Source: Climacteris rufus
Taxonomy: Eukaryota > Chordata > Aves > Passeriformes > Climacteridae
Direction: 5' to 3'
Assembly: GCA_013398175.1 (NCBI GenBank)
Contig: VZRZ01006456.1
Coordinates: forward strand, 515,609-579,608
DNA: 64,000 bases
The notes under the pieces: model-generated
Told to the model about the DNA's origin: nothing
The model's input: only the letters and a program-made list of their open reading frames with translations
The model's database searches: none
Shown here: positions 1 through 10,480 of the stretch, piece after piece
How the letters are laid out: every line of letters begins with the position of its first letter
Position numbering within the stretch: position 1 is the first letter of the stretch
Translations under genes and position numbers: made by a program

Positions 1-371
1 TTATTACAAAAATCTTTCTCAATTTTGTTAATTACATGGGGTTTGAAGTATATTTGGTAAATATTTCTAAAGCAGTATCTGCTCAGATAGGCCTGATTGA
101 AACAGCTTGTTTGTTGGAATCCAAACCTTTTTTCTTAGTCTGCCTCCAATGTCTTTTGCAGTGTGTGGACTTAGTGTGACCCTCTAACGTGACACTATCA
201 CATGGCATGGCTGTCCACAGTAATTCTGTCTGGCATTGTCTCTTTTGTTTACTCCTGTTAAGATTCTTCATCTGTTGCTGCTAAGAGTATCAGACTTAGA
301 AGAATAGAACAGGCAGAATGTGGGTTCATTCTGACTCCAGTATTATACATACACATAGGTATGTGGTACAT
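1..371. other. Unassigned noncoding sequence
   Basis: No coding exon or repeat is recognised here. Short open frames lack domains. The stretch ends where CR1 similarity begins. Confidence 0.5.
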
Positions 372-1200
372 AGTTGGGCCAAAATCCAACTGGAACTCAA
401 TCTAGTGCCATAAAAAGCAGCAAAAAGTAAATATATAGCAGCAAAAGGAAGGCTAATGAGAATCTCCATTCTTTATTGGATGCAGAGGAAAATACAGTGA
501 CAAAGGATGAGGTACTTAAAGCCTTCTTTGCCTCAGGCTTTAACACCAATTGTTGTCCAGGTACACCGCTCCCTGAGATGCAAGACGGGCAGGGAGCAGA
601 ATGAAGCACCGTAATCCAAGGGGGAATGCTCAGGGACTTGCTGCACCACTTAGACACACAAAGTCTGTGGGTCAGGATGGGATCCTCTGTCCATCATTAA
701 CCAGCAGCCTTGACTACTGAAGATGCCCCAGTTGGCTGGAGGTGAGCAATTGTGGTCCTTATCTACAAGAGGGGCCAGAAGGAGAGTCTGGGGAACTGCA
801 GGCCTGTCAGCCTGACCTTGTTGTCGGGAAAGGTTGTTTAGCCTGGAGAAAAGGGCTCAGGAAGGACCTTACTGCTCTCTACAACTACCTGAAAGCAGAT
901 TGTAGTGAGATGAGAGTCAGGCTTTTCTCCCAAGGAACAAGTGACAGGACAGGAGGAAACAGCCTCAAGTTGTACCAGGGTGTAGATTGGATATTAGAAA
1001 AAAATTCCTTCATGGAAAGGGTTTTCAAGCAGTGGCACAGGCTGCCCAGGGCAGTGGTGGAGTCAGCAGCCCTGGAGGGATTTAGAAGATGTGTAGAAGG
1101 GGCACTTGGGGATATGGGGCAGTGGTGAGCTTGGCTGTGCTCACCACTAACTCAATGAACTGAAAGGTCTTGTCCAACGTAAAGGTTTCTGTAATTTCAT
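372..1200 (+). mobile_element. CR1 LINE fragment, ORF2 joined to 3' end by internal deletion
   Basis: This is a dead CR1 non-LTR retrotransposon in sense orientation. From about 372 to 835 it matches the linker and start of the ORF2 reverse transcriptase. In frame from 458 one reads ENLHSLLDAEENTV, then DEVLKAFFASGF. Further on, around 610-690, comes LRDLLHHLDT, and near 755-830 comes IYKRGQKESLGNCRPVSLT, the usual entry to the CR1 polymerase domain. These pieces lie in different frames with stops between them. At about 836 the polymerase domain breaks off and the text jumps to the 3' portion, beginning GCCTGGAGAAAAGG and including CAGGCTGCCCAGGGCAGTGG at about 1038. The whole catalytic core is therefore missing. 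A 128-codon open frame across 742-1128 is a product of this junction and not a host gene. The family assignment comes from recognition, not from a search. Confidence 0.85.
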
Positions 1201-3058
1201 ATGTGTGTGTGTATGAGTCTTACTTGCTCATACACTAAACTTTGTGTTTCCTGTTTGTAATATTTCTTCCAATTTTTGCAGTGTCCTGGTGTATAGATAT
1301 GACAGCTGAGATCAGGAGCTGTCTGCTTTAGTACTACTCAAAAATCCACAGTATGTCTTGAGTTCACTTGAGGTGAGAAAAAGAACGCAGTGAAGGAAGT
1401 ATAACCCCTTGTTTGGAGAGTAGAGGTTATGTCAGGGAGGAACAAAATGTCCACATTTAAAAAAAGTACAAACAAATGTCAGAGGTTTCTTGCCCATCCT
1501 CATGCCCAAGCCACAGAAGAAGACTTCTTGAATGTATTGTTTGATCCATATGCATTCCTACTCGGTGTCTAAGTTGTGCTTATATTAATATCACTCTAAG
1601 ATTAGCAATTTCCTGTAGGAATATTTGAATAGCACATCATAGACAATTAATATAAAAGTCCTCTTCGTGCTGCCTTTCATCTCAAGAGTATGAGGATTTT
1701 TCAGTTTTGAAAAATGAAGATGAAAAAATGTTCTTTTTCTAGTCCTTTTAAGCTTTACTGTATTAAAGAGCTCTTGTGGTTCGCATTGCACCATTAAAAA
1801 GCCAGAAGCTGATAGCCACGATATTTCATGTGTGGTAGGCTTTACAACAAATTACAACGCTGACTGCTGAGACTATCTAAGTTGCTGGAAAAATGAATTT
1901 AATTGTCCATTCTGAAACTATTTCCAGGATCAAATGGAATTTCTTTAACTACACATGCTCTTTATAACCCTGGTTCAATTCCGTTGCAGTAAATCTGAGA
2001 GGAGAGCAGAACGGCAAGTTAAAAACAGCACTGAGGTTTTATAGCACCAACATTAAACTGTATGTCATCTTGAAATTAAAGTACTGGGCTGAAAGATTTT
2101 CTACTTGCAATGATTTGTTACTATGTGGGTATCTAATTTGCATTTTGAAATCTCTTCTTGCCCAGTGGTTAGGGGCATGAGGGGTGTGAGGGGTGTGTTT
2201 CTTTGTGACCTCCGGCCTGTTAACTTTTCATCTTGCTCAGGTTTGAAGAAGTTACTCCCATTTAGTCCGAACTCTGTTTCGTTGCTGTCACCAGCTACAT
2301 AAGCAATTAAATGATAATGGGGACAAAATAAGTATTAAGCACAAACAAGACTAATCATTACTGTTTTACAGTCCTTACTGCATTTGATTTTTAATGTGTG
2401 TTCATATATGAAGTTAGTACAGATACTTCCATTTTGTGCTGGTTTAAGTGGTTGTTGGAGATTCAAGGCAATGGAAAATTTGGCCTGTTATACCTTACAC
2501 TTGTTCTGGAAGATATAAACATTTTGACACTTGATATTTGTAAAGTCCAGGGGTAAAGGGCATTGCTCTCTGTATGTTCTGTATGATCGCGTGTAAGTTG
2601 CCTGGAATGGGAAAGGTGCTTTCTTCCTTAGGTCAGAGCAGCCTGAAAGAATGCTTTTCTGCTGTCTGGCTGATTGTCTTTCCAGTTCTGATACTCCTGG
2701 CTCATTACAGCAGCCTTAGGCAGTGAGCTGCTGCCCGTGTCACACTCAGGGGCCTGTCTTAGGTCTAACAGGTGTTCAGCTCGCTAGTGCCCAGCTTGGT
2801 GGTGCAAGAGATCTTGTTCTCCCTTACTGTTTGCTAAGGTTGTGCAGTTCCTAACAGCAGTTGTGTGGGTGAGGCCTCAAGCCTGAAGGTCTCTTGCCCT
2901 GACATAACCTTTTGTTGTGCTCAGCAGTGCTCTGAATGTATGCAGTGACTGTCAGCATTAGGTACCACAGTTAATTCCTTAACTAACTCAAAAGTGAAGT
3001 GTTTGAGGGTGTGATTTCCTCTTTTCAGCTTTAGAATGAGCAAGGATACTGAGATATA
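1201..3058. other. Unassigned noncoding sequence
   Basis: A short TG-rich simple run follows the CR1 end (about 1202-1212), and a small GGGGTGTG-type direct repeat lies near 2171-2198. No exon, RNA gene or dated repeat is recognised in the rest. Confidence 0.5.
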
Positions 3059-3352
3059 TCACAGAATATTTATGGTTGGAAGGGACTTCTGGATGTCATT
3101 TGTCCCCCAGCAGGGGGGCTGAAGCAGGGCTGCCTAGAGCTGGCTGCCCAAAACCATGTTCAGATGGCTTTTAAATACCCCCAGTGGTGGAGTTTCCACA
3201 GATTCCATGGGCAAGCTGTGCTAGTTACCCTCATGGTAACAAAGCATTTCCTTATGTTCAGTGCCTCCTGTGCTTCAGTTTGTGCCCATGGACTCTCATC
3301 CTTTCTCTGGGCACCACTGGAAAGGGCCTGGCACCACCTTCTCAACACCTTC
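3059..3352 (-). mobile_element. CR1 LINE 3' end, first half (split by LTR)
   Basis: Read on the minus strand, this is the 3' untranslated end of a CR1 element. Its terminus is at about 3059 (TATTTATGGTTGGAAGGGAC on the plus strand). Characteristic blocks follow: CAGGGCTGCCTAGAGCTGG near 3126, GTTTGTGCCCATGGACTCTC near 3279 and GGGCACCACTGGAAAGGGCC near 3310. The match stops at ACCTTC (3347-3352), where an LTR is inserted, and resumes exactly at the duplicated ACCTTC at 3728. The antisense open frame 3160-3699 crosses both elements and is not a gene. Confidence 0.85.
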
Positions 3353-3727
3353 TGTGGGAACAAAGAGCTAGCCTGAAATCCCTGCTGGTCTTGACCTTGC
3401 CTGCCAGCCGGTAAAATGAGCACCTGTGCTTGGGCAGTTGGGTTTTGTTCTAGATTGATCTCAGCTGGGGATGATTGATGATGTTGAGGCTGTGGCGTGA
3501 GAGCCAATGAGAATGTGGCCTGAAGGCTCAGGGATGTATAAAAGACTCCTGGTGGAATAAAATGGGGTCTTTTGTCTCCTGGCCTTGGCCTGTGCTCTTG
3601 GCTCTTGGGGGTTCCTGCCCTTGGCCTTTGCCTTTTGGAGGCTTCTTGCCTCTGGGCCTTTTGCCTTCTGATACTTGGAGTTGCTGCGTGGTTATTCATC
3701 TCACCTGCTGTCCCGACGATGACGATG
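3353..3727 (+). mobile_element. Solo LTR of an endogenous retrovirus, nested in CR1
   Basis: A 375-bp insertion interrupts the CR1 between two copies of ACCTTC (3347-3352 and 3728-3733). Removing it restores an uninterrupted CR1 match, so the boundaries are set by the host element. It begins TGTGGGAACAAAG, as an LTR should. It carries a CCAAT box (3504-3508), a TATA box TATAAAAG (3537-3544) and AATAAA (3556-3561), all in plus orientation, then a pyrimidine- and CTTGGC-rich 3' part. No internal retroviral region or second LTR is present, so this is a solo LTR left by recombination. The 3' terminus reads GACGATG, or GATGA if the duplication is counted as 5 bp, instead of the usual CA. A 6-bp duplication is typical of beta- or ERVK-like elements, but the family is not identified. 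Confidence 0.8.
3504..3561 (+). promoter_or_regulatory. LTR core promoter and polyadenylation signal
   Basis: CCAAT (3504-3508), TATAAAAG (3537-3544) and AATAAA (3556-3561) lie in order inside the solo LTR. The CCAAT-to-TATA spacing of about 30 bp is normal for a retroviral promoter. AATAAA only 12 bp after the TATA box would fall before the expected transcription start, so its role is doubtful unless transcripts read in from upstream. Confidence 0.6.
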
Positions 3728-4095
3728 ACCTTCCACTCAGGTATTGATATGCATTAGTAAAATCTCCCAGGGCCGCCACTTCTCCACGCAGCACAGTCCC
3801 AGCTTTCTCAGCCTTTCCTCATTATGTGCTTCAGTCCCTTAATCATCTTAACGACCCTTCGTTGGGCTGCTTGAACATGCTGGTGTCCCTGTTGTACTGT
3901 GGGGCATACAGGTGGATCCAGAACTCCCGGTGTGGCCTCGCCAGAGTGGAAGGGTCACCTCCCTCAGTCTGATGGTGATGCTCTGCCTAATCCAGCCCAG
4001 GATGCCATTAACCCTCCTTGGGCCAAGGGCCTCTTGCTGGCTCAACTTGATGCCCAGCAGAACCCCCAGGGTCAGTGCAGGAAGGACCAGGTTTG
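3728..4095 (-). mobile_element. CR1 LINE 3' portion, second half
   Basis: This continues the antisense CR1 after the LTR. The plus-strand text includes CTTTCTCAGCCTTTCCTCAT near 3804, CATCTTAACGACCCTTCGTT near 3844, GGTGTGGCCTCGCCAGAGTG near 3929 and CCCAGGATGCCATTAACC near 3996. These are the standard order of CR1 3' ORF2/UTR blocks read backwards. Similarity fades at about 4080-4100, so the 5' end is truncated, as is usual for CR1. Open frames on both strands (3848-4232) are by-products. Confidence 0.85.
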
Positions 4096-5869
4096 AAGCC
4101 AGGGGTGGCTCTGTCTTGGCTACACCTTCCTAGGGCTGGTCTACAGGGAGCCCTGGGGCTTGCATGAGCTCCTGCAGAGGAAAAGGACAGGACTTCAGCC
4201 ATGAGAGCAGACAGATCTCTCCTCAGTCCCACGTGGAGCTGAGATGGGTTGTCTGGCCCGTGGGTCCCCCTGCACGATTGCCCTTGCTTAGGAGGGTAGG
4301 TAAATGTTTGAACATCAGGCTTGTGGTTGCTGTGAAGGGCATTTAATCTCAGTAAGTGAAGTTGAAGGGATCAACATGGCATTTGGAGAAGGGATGTGAA
4401 TTTTTGACTGGCAGTTCAGAATTGTGGCGTATTTTATCCAAGTAAGGGGGTGAATGTTCTAAATCTTTTTTTTAAATGATTTTTTAAAGATTTAAAGAGA
4501 ATTTTCTTTAATTATGAGCACGATCACTGCAAAGGCCATACTCATTTTACAGCATGTTTGTACTTGTTTGATTGTTTAAAGTGCTTTTTATTTCCATGTT
4601 TATACCCTGAGGACTTTACAAACTGTGATCTAGTCTAAAAATATGTGAGATTCCTTCTGAGAATACTTGCTGTGCCAAAGTTTGGAGGTTTTTTTTTGTT
4701 TTTAAATAATGAGCAATGTTCAAATTAGTTAATTCCAGAATTTAAGAAACAGTGTGGGGGAAAAAAGGAGGGAGGGGCATGGCAGGGAGCACCTTTATTG
4801 TGTTTTTTGCTTTTGAAGGGAGTAGCCTATAGAAGTCTTCTGTAGTGTTTTTTAAAAAAATCCATTTGTGTATATTACCAACATGTTTCTTGAGAATTCA
4901 GTTGTGAATTATGCCTCAGGAGACTTGTTTCCTTGGCCCTCTTCTACAACTTCCATAGACTCAAACAAATCCTAGTTCCTTTGTGCTCGTATTCTTTGCC
5001 TTTGGAAAGAATAATTGTAGATTTCTGCAAAACTATACTTCCTTTGTCTTTTTTTTAAAGACAGTGAACTTTTGAGAGGACTTTCTGACACTTAGTGGAC
5101 TTTTCAAGTTCTGCCTTGAATGAAATTTTGAAAATGAGTGACTTCAGACAAAACTTTCAGACTTTCACTTCCAGGTAAAGGTGATGCTGTTCAAAGCAGA
5201 ACAAACATATGAGTGGGGAAAAATTCTCTCTTGGTTAATAATATAAAGGTGGTACTAAATATTAACCAGGTTACTACTTTTCCTAGGGAAAAAAAAAATC
5301 AGGAAGGATACCCTGAAAGGAATGGAAAATGAACAGAGTTTTTTGATTGTTCACAGTATTCTCAAAAAAAGGTGCAAATGCAGCTCCACCAAAGCCTTAG
5401 TCCTAATCTTTTGCATTTGAACATAGTACTTGTCATCCTTGGGACCTGATTGTAAAGTTTCTTTTTCATCCTCCAGCACAGTGTGCTTTTCAGTGTTTCA
5501 CATTGTCTGTGAAGAAGGTGCTTAAATCCATAGAAACCGAGATTGAGTTGAAATAGTGTAGTAAGACAGTATTTTAGTGTTGCTCACCTTGTGCTTCAAA
5601 TGCAGATGTGTTGCTAATAAAGTGCAAATTTGCACAGTAAATTGAGACAGATTTCCACCATTGTTCAGCAAAATGTTTCTGTCAAACTTGGAAGAAAATT
5701 ATTTGGATTCTGGAGATAAGCTGATGATGTGTTTGCTCAAAGGACTTGGACATATCATGCTATGTTGATGTGTTTTGGGGAGCAAATACTTTGTTTTAAA
5801 AAATACTCTACTGGAAGAGGAGGGTTATGAGCAGAAGAGTAATATGCAATTCAGTAAGCAATGAGAAAT
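4096..5869. other. Unassigned AT-rich noncoding sequence
   Basis: The first 250 bp are GC-richer and may contain an unrecognised CR1 extension. The rest is AT-rich, with scattered T and A runs (4690, 5049, 5288). No exon or RNA gene is recognised. Confidence 0.45.
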
Positions 5870-6130
5870 TTTAAATGGATGGCTCCACCTTAATTTCAGA
5901 CAGAAGAAGGAAGATTAGTGAATCACTGTAATGATCACTGTAAAACTTTTTTCTGCATAGTTTTGTATTATAAATCATAAATAGCATTAATCAAACATGG
6001 GTTTATTTTAAATTTATTAACAAGGGGGTTGCAAAAAATTAGCTGATGAAAATGAACAGAATATTTTTCTGCTGTATTTTTGGATCATTTCTCTTTAAAC
6101 AGTGTAATTGTCAATTCCTGGAATGCATGA
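5870..6130. promoter_or_regulatory. Candidate conserved noncoding block (weak)
   Basis: An AT-rich, repeat-free block with homeodomain-type cores such as GCATTAATC (near 5987) and TTAGCTGATGA (near 6039). It also holds a short direct repeat ATCACTGTAA at about 5923 and 5934. The call rests on texture only. Confidence 0.25.
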
Positions 6131-6599
6131 AGAAGAGGTTTTTTATTTGGAGATGTAGAGAATTTCAGTGTCAGGAACCTGAGTTACATTATAATAGAGT
6201 AACAGTGCATTAGGCCTCAGTAAACCAGTTGTGATAAATCTAAAACTGAAATTAATTAAACATGAATCTTCCTACATTTTATTTGTTACTTTTGCCTATT
6301 CTTTTCAGTATTGTCCACTTTAAAATGGAGTTAATAAAAAGCCAAAGCACTGTAAGAATGTGACTATTCTTTGGTTATGTAGCACCTCGTGAAGCATGGT
6401 AGAATAATTATGAGGCAGCCTGTTCTGAGAACTTGATATTCTGAAGAACTGAAAGGTTTGGGTAGCTTACCTGGCTGTCAATTTTTCAGGCTTTTCAGCC
6501 AAGGTTGCTATTGCATGCCAAGTCTTGCAGAGGCTTAATTTGAGATACAGCACCAGCTCATCAAAACTGTGTCTGTCCAAAGCAGAACTGAAGGTGATA
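6131..6599. other. Unassigned noncoding sequence
   Basis: No gene or repeat is recognised in this stretch. Confidence 0.45.
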
Positions 6600-6990
6600 A
6601 AATTAAGTGAATAGCTATGCTGTTTCCAGGGTAATCAAATTGAGTAATTTGGAGTTCAGTAATCTCTGGTCTTTTACGGAGCCCCTCAGTGTTATAATTA
6701 ATTCAGTCTTCAGTTTGGCGGGTTGTGGATTATGTTTAGATTATCATCCCGATGTGTGCCAGCTGGGCTTCATTGCACCTGAAGGCCTTTAATTTGAAGA
6801 TTATCTGGAACCTTGATCCTAATGCTGGTGACCTCTGTTATCTCTGGTCTTCAGAAAGTGTTTTTTTTGCTGGTCTATTTGCACTGAGGAGGACGGCAGG
6901 CAGCCATCCACAGCATTTGTGGAGGTTCTGCTAATGACTTAGGATCAGCACCTACCCTCCAATTACAATTTACTAATCTAGAAACTAACA
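6600..6990. promoter_or_regulatory. Candidate conserved noncoding element
   Basis: This block lacks simple repeats and CR1 text. It is dense in homeodomain- and GATA-like cores: TTATAATTAATTC near 6694, GATTATCATCC near 6739, GAAGATTATCTGG near 6796 and CCAATTACAATTTACTAATC near 6959. It also retains several CpG sites (ACGG, GCGG, CCGATG), unusual in decayed AT-rich DNA. This pattern is typical of vertebrate developmental enhancers, but conservation was not tested. Confidence 0.4.
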
Positions 6991-9160
6991 GCTGCTGAGG
7001 TCTCTGTGGTTTTGTGGAAATGGGATATTTTTCTTCTGTATCTAAATGAAGAACTGTGGAACGGTTTTGATTAGGAGTTAGAAGAGCTACAGGGACAGTG
7101 GTGCTGTCTGCCTGATTAGCTAAATCTGAACCTTTAAAGTAGCTGGCTTTAGAAGTCAGTCAGACTGGGAATTGAGCAGGGATATGTTTTTAGGGCAGTC
7201 TGTGAGCAGAGAACAGAAGAGATCTTTCTGAAAAATAAACTCAGCCGCTTGCTGTTTATACATCCATATCCTTGATCTAACATGAAGTTGTTGCCTCCCT
7301 TCTGTTCAATGGAATTAAGATTAAAGACTTGTTTGAGTTTTAAATAGATCCATGGGTAAATGCAGATTTCTAAGTTACAGACCAAAATACTTTAAAAGGG
7401 CCCTTTCAAAACCCAGGTATTTGAAACCTTTTCAAAGTACTGCTGTTTCTATGAACTTCACACAATATTATGTCAAACAATTCACCATGTATGGCACTAC
7501 TCTGCAGGATTTGGGCACTGCTGACACTGGCTGTGATGCTGCTCTTAGCTGTATCTGTTCCACACTCAAACTTTACCTCTATTTTTCACCAGTATAAATA
7601 AAAGTCAGATTACTGGCTGTTGGCATTAATCTGTTTCTGCTCTGTGGATGGAGGCTGGAAGGAAACGTTCCAAGTTCTGTGGCATTATTGACAACAAATA
7701 CTTTCACAGAGAAGACTTAGACATGTAAGGAAAATAATGCCAAGGGACTCTGTGGCTCTGGCTTTGAACCATAGCACAAACCTGACCCTTTATCTGGTGC
7801 AGCCAAACTGCTGCTGCTTGTAATGTCATCCATGGAATTACTTTGCTACTCCCAGATTTTAGGTTCTGCCTCAAACTGGGATGTCATACACACCCCTGAG
7901 TTCCAGCATCTCTGCTGATATAGTAGTGGATACATTTCCTCTGTGATGTGCTCTCCCCATAGCTCACGTTACTGATAATGGGAACTTAATTAATAAATCC
8001 CATGGCAAACGCAGCACTGAATTTTATTCAAATTTGTGAAGAATTTGAACTAAATTTTTTTTTTTGCCTCAGGTACATTCCTTGAGTAGAGGCTTGCCTC
8101 AAACTTCCAGATGACAAAATGTTCTAGGGACAAAGTCTTTTCATGCAACTGTTACAGTCATAAGAAATCAATCAGCCTTTGGGGAGCATGCAGATTATAC
8201 CTTAAGACTATTCCAGTTACCAGGAGTCTGTTTTAAACAGGATTTGTGTATTCAGCACAAGCTCTGGATTTACAGCATTTAACTTGCAACTTTCGGTCAA
8301 TGGGCTCTCTGCCCAAAACCTCTAAAACACTTTTCCAAACCACAAAACCAACATGACTCCTTCTGAATCACTTCTCAGACTCTATTTTCATTACTTATTT
8401 CCTTCAAGCCCTTTGAATTAGTCTGGCAGTATCTCCAGAAAGCTACAAAAATGGAGTACCGAGCCATTAAAAAAAAAATTTAAGAAATTCCTTTCTATCA
8501 TGGGATATTTGTTGCACAAAATGTCCAGAAAGTACCTCTGTGCTATGACTTCACCTGCTCAAAAACTGAGCATTACACAGTGATGTTCTTACGACGTGTG
8601 AAAAGCCTCCCAGTGACACTGGTGATGGACAGGTTGCCTGTTCTATTTATGGCTTTTCTTGCAGGTAGCTCTCCTACAGCTTTTCTCATATCATGTTTCC
8701 AAAAATTATAAAGTGCTGTACATGATTTGTCTTTCTAATCCACATTCTTTAGAGCTATTGAAATAACAGGGTTTTTTGTTGTTCTTATTTAGCTATGAAA
8801 CTGGTGGATAATCCTTTCTAGTTAATCCAAAATATTCAGACATTAAAGAAATATTTTAATTTAAAACATTTCCTTTAATTTTTAAGGTATAAACAGTTTT
8901 GGGAAAAGTATCCGAAATGTTTTTTTATTAAGAATATTAAAAAAAAAAAAGAACCAACTTTTGAACTGTATTTTTCCTCAGACTCTTTGTGTTCAGTCCA
9001 AATATACAAACAATTTAGATATCAAATTATGGATTTTTACAGCAAATGTAATGAGGAAAAAATCTTGGCAAGCTCCACTCATCTCATTTTCCTTTGAGAA
9101 CAGCAGAGAAAATTTGGACAAAAAGCAATCTAAACTTATTTTGTTCATTTCAGTGTAGTC
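6991..9160. other. Unassigned noncoding sequence
   Basis: An A12 run lies at 8939-8950. Small open frames near 7149-7597 and 8961-9190 have no recognisable domains and no splice context that I can support. Confidence 0.45.
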
Positions 9161-9840
9161 TGTGCCTCCTGACCTTCTTGGGGTGTGCACAGAAATGCCC
9201 TCTGCAGCTTCAGATGGAGTTTTGGGAGAACCTGGCAGAGTGTGGTCCCTGCTCCACCCATGTGTGGTGCAATCATTTAAGAAATCCAGGGTGGTTTTTG
9301 TGGCAGATGAGTTCCTGTGTTCAGCAGGTGAGGCTGAGGCCGAGCTGATCCCTCACGAGGCCCAGCTCCTCTGGGCCGCTCACGCTCCCCTCTCCTCAGG
9401 GAGCTCACACAGCTCTGTCCAGCCCCAGTTTGTTTGCTGAGAAAAGACCCTTTGGCAACTCCCAGCTCTGAAAGCTGAGAGCATCCTCCCACCCTGTGAC
9501 AAAGCAATGTGGGGCACTTGTTGGCGTGTGGTGTGTGGGAAGACGTTTCGTCAATACTTCATTGCTGCTGTGGAAAAGCCGCTGTAAATCCATCCCCTCC
9601 TGGACCTGCCGCACCTCTGTGTTACAGGCGGTCAGCAGGGAAGGACTTCTGACTTCGTCTTTTCTCCTCCTCTATGGGACTTAGAACCAGTGTTCAAGCC
9701 TTTTTTGAAGAGGTGGGAGATGGTGCAAGGGTAGTTTCAGCTGCAGGAATGTCTCATTGAAGGAGTTTTGTAATGGAATGGGTCATTGCTTTTTATTGAG
9801 ATAGATTTGTGAGGCAGAGGAGGGGAGCTGATAGCTGGGA
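9161..9840. other. GC-richer unassigned stretch
   Basis: Base composition rises between about 9300 and 9620. Several overlapping short open frames occur on both strands, as expected from stop-poor GC-rich DNA. None shows a recognisable domain, and CpG is not dense enough for an island promoter. Confidence 0.4.
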
Positions 9841-10480
9841 TCACTTACAAGTAGCTTCCTGATTTGGATAAATTAATGCAAATTGAAAATGTTGTAATGC
9901 ACACCCAAATTACCAGCATCCTCTGTGAGAAATTCCCCAGAACATTGCTCCATTGTGACTTTTTACAGGGAGGAGTTCCAACAATTTTACTTAAAAGAAG
10001 TTGTGGATTGGAAAACAGCAGCTCTTTGTGCAATTAGCTGCTTTGTTTTTATAGATCCTCCAGAGTGTCAGACCTGAGCTGGATTTCCATAGCATCATGA
10101 ATTTACTGGATAGCTTAAGGGACTTGGAACAACATGTGTAACTTGTATTTAAGTTACCTCTAAAGATGCTGTTTGAAGAGATAAATGCCTCTGCAACGAC
10201 AGCGTGTGGAGAGAAGTCCAGTGGCATTAAACTCTCACGTCCCATGGAGCATCTTTGGGATGTCAGATCATGTGTCGTTAATGTAAAACAGTGAAGTATT
10301 TAGAATATAATTGTGAGTGCCTGTCTGATATTTAATGAGGCCAGAAGGGTGAGGGCTTTGTCTGGTTCATTGTTTAACACAAACCCTTAGCATTTTCTGC
10401 GTCTGCAGTTTAAAGTGTGATTACCTTCCAAGGGAAAAATTAATTTTCTTTATATAATGCTATTATTTTGAACTCTAAAG
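9841..10480. promoter_or_regulatory. Candidate conserved noncoding element
   Basis: AT-rich and repeat-free, with GATAAATTAATGCAAATTG near 9867 (octamer-like ATGCAAAT plus TTAAT), GCAATTAGCTGC near 10030, GTCGTTAATG near 10273 and GATATTTAATGAGG near 10327. Several CpG dinucleotides persist (AACGACAGCG near 10195, CACGTCCC near 10238, TGTCGTT near 10272). Candidate enhancer on texture alone. Confidence 0.4.

Noticed and set aside
742..1128. 128-codon frame beginning MSNCGPYLQEG
   Set aside because: CR1-derived, out of frame with ORF2 and crossing the internal deletion.
2437..2480. TGTGCTGGTTTAAG, like the start of some bird LTRs
   Set aside because: No matching 3' end, promoter signals or flanking duplication were found.
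3160..3699. 179-codon antisense frame
   Set aside because: Runs across the boundary between CR1 and the inserted LTR, so it cannot be an old gene.
6368..6383. TCTTTGGTTATGTAGC resembling miR-9
   Set aside because: Differs inside the mature region, diverges right after it and has no complementary hairpin arm nearby.
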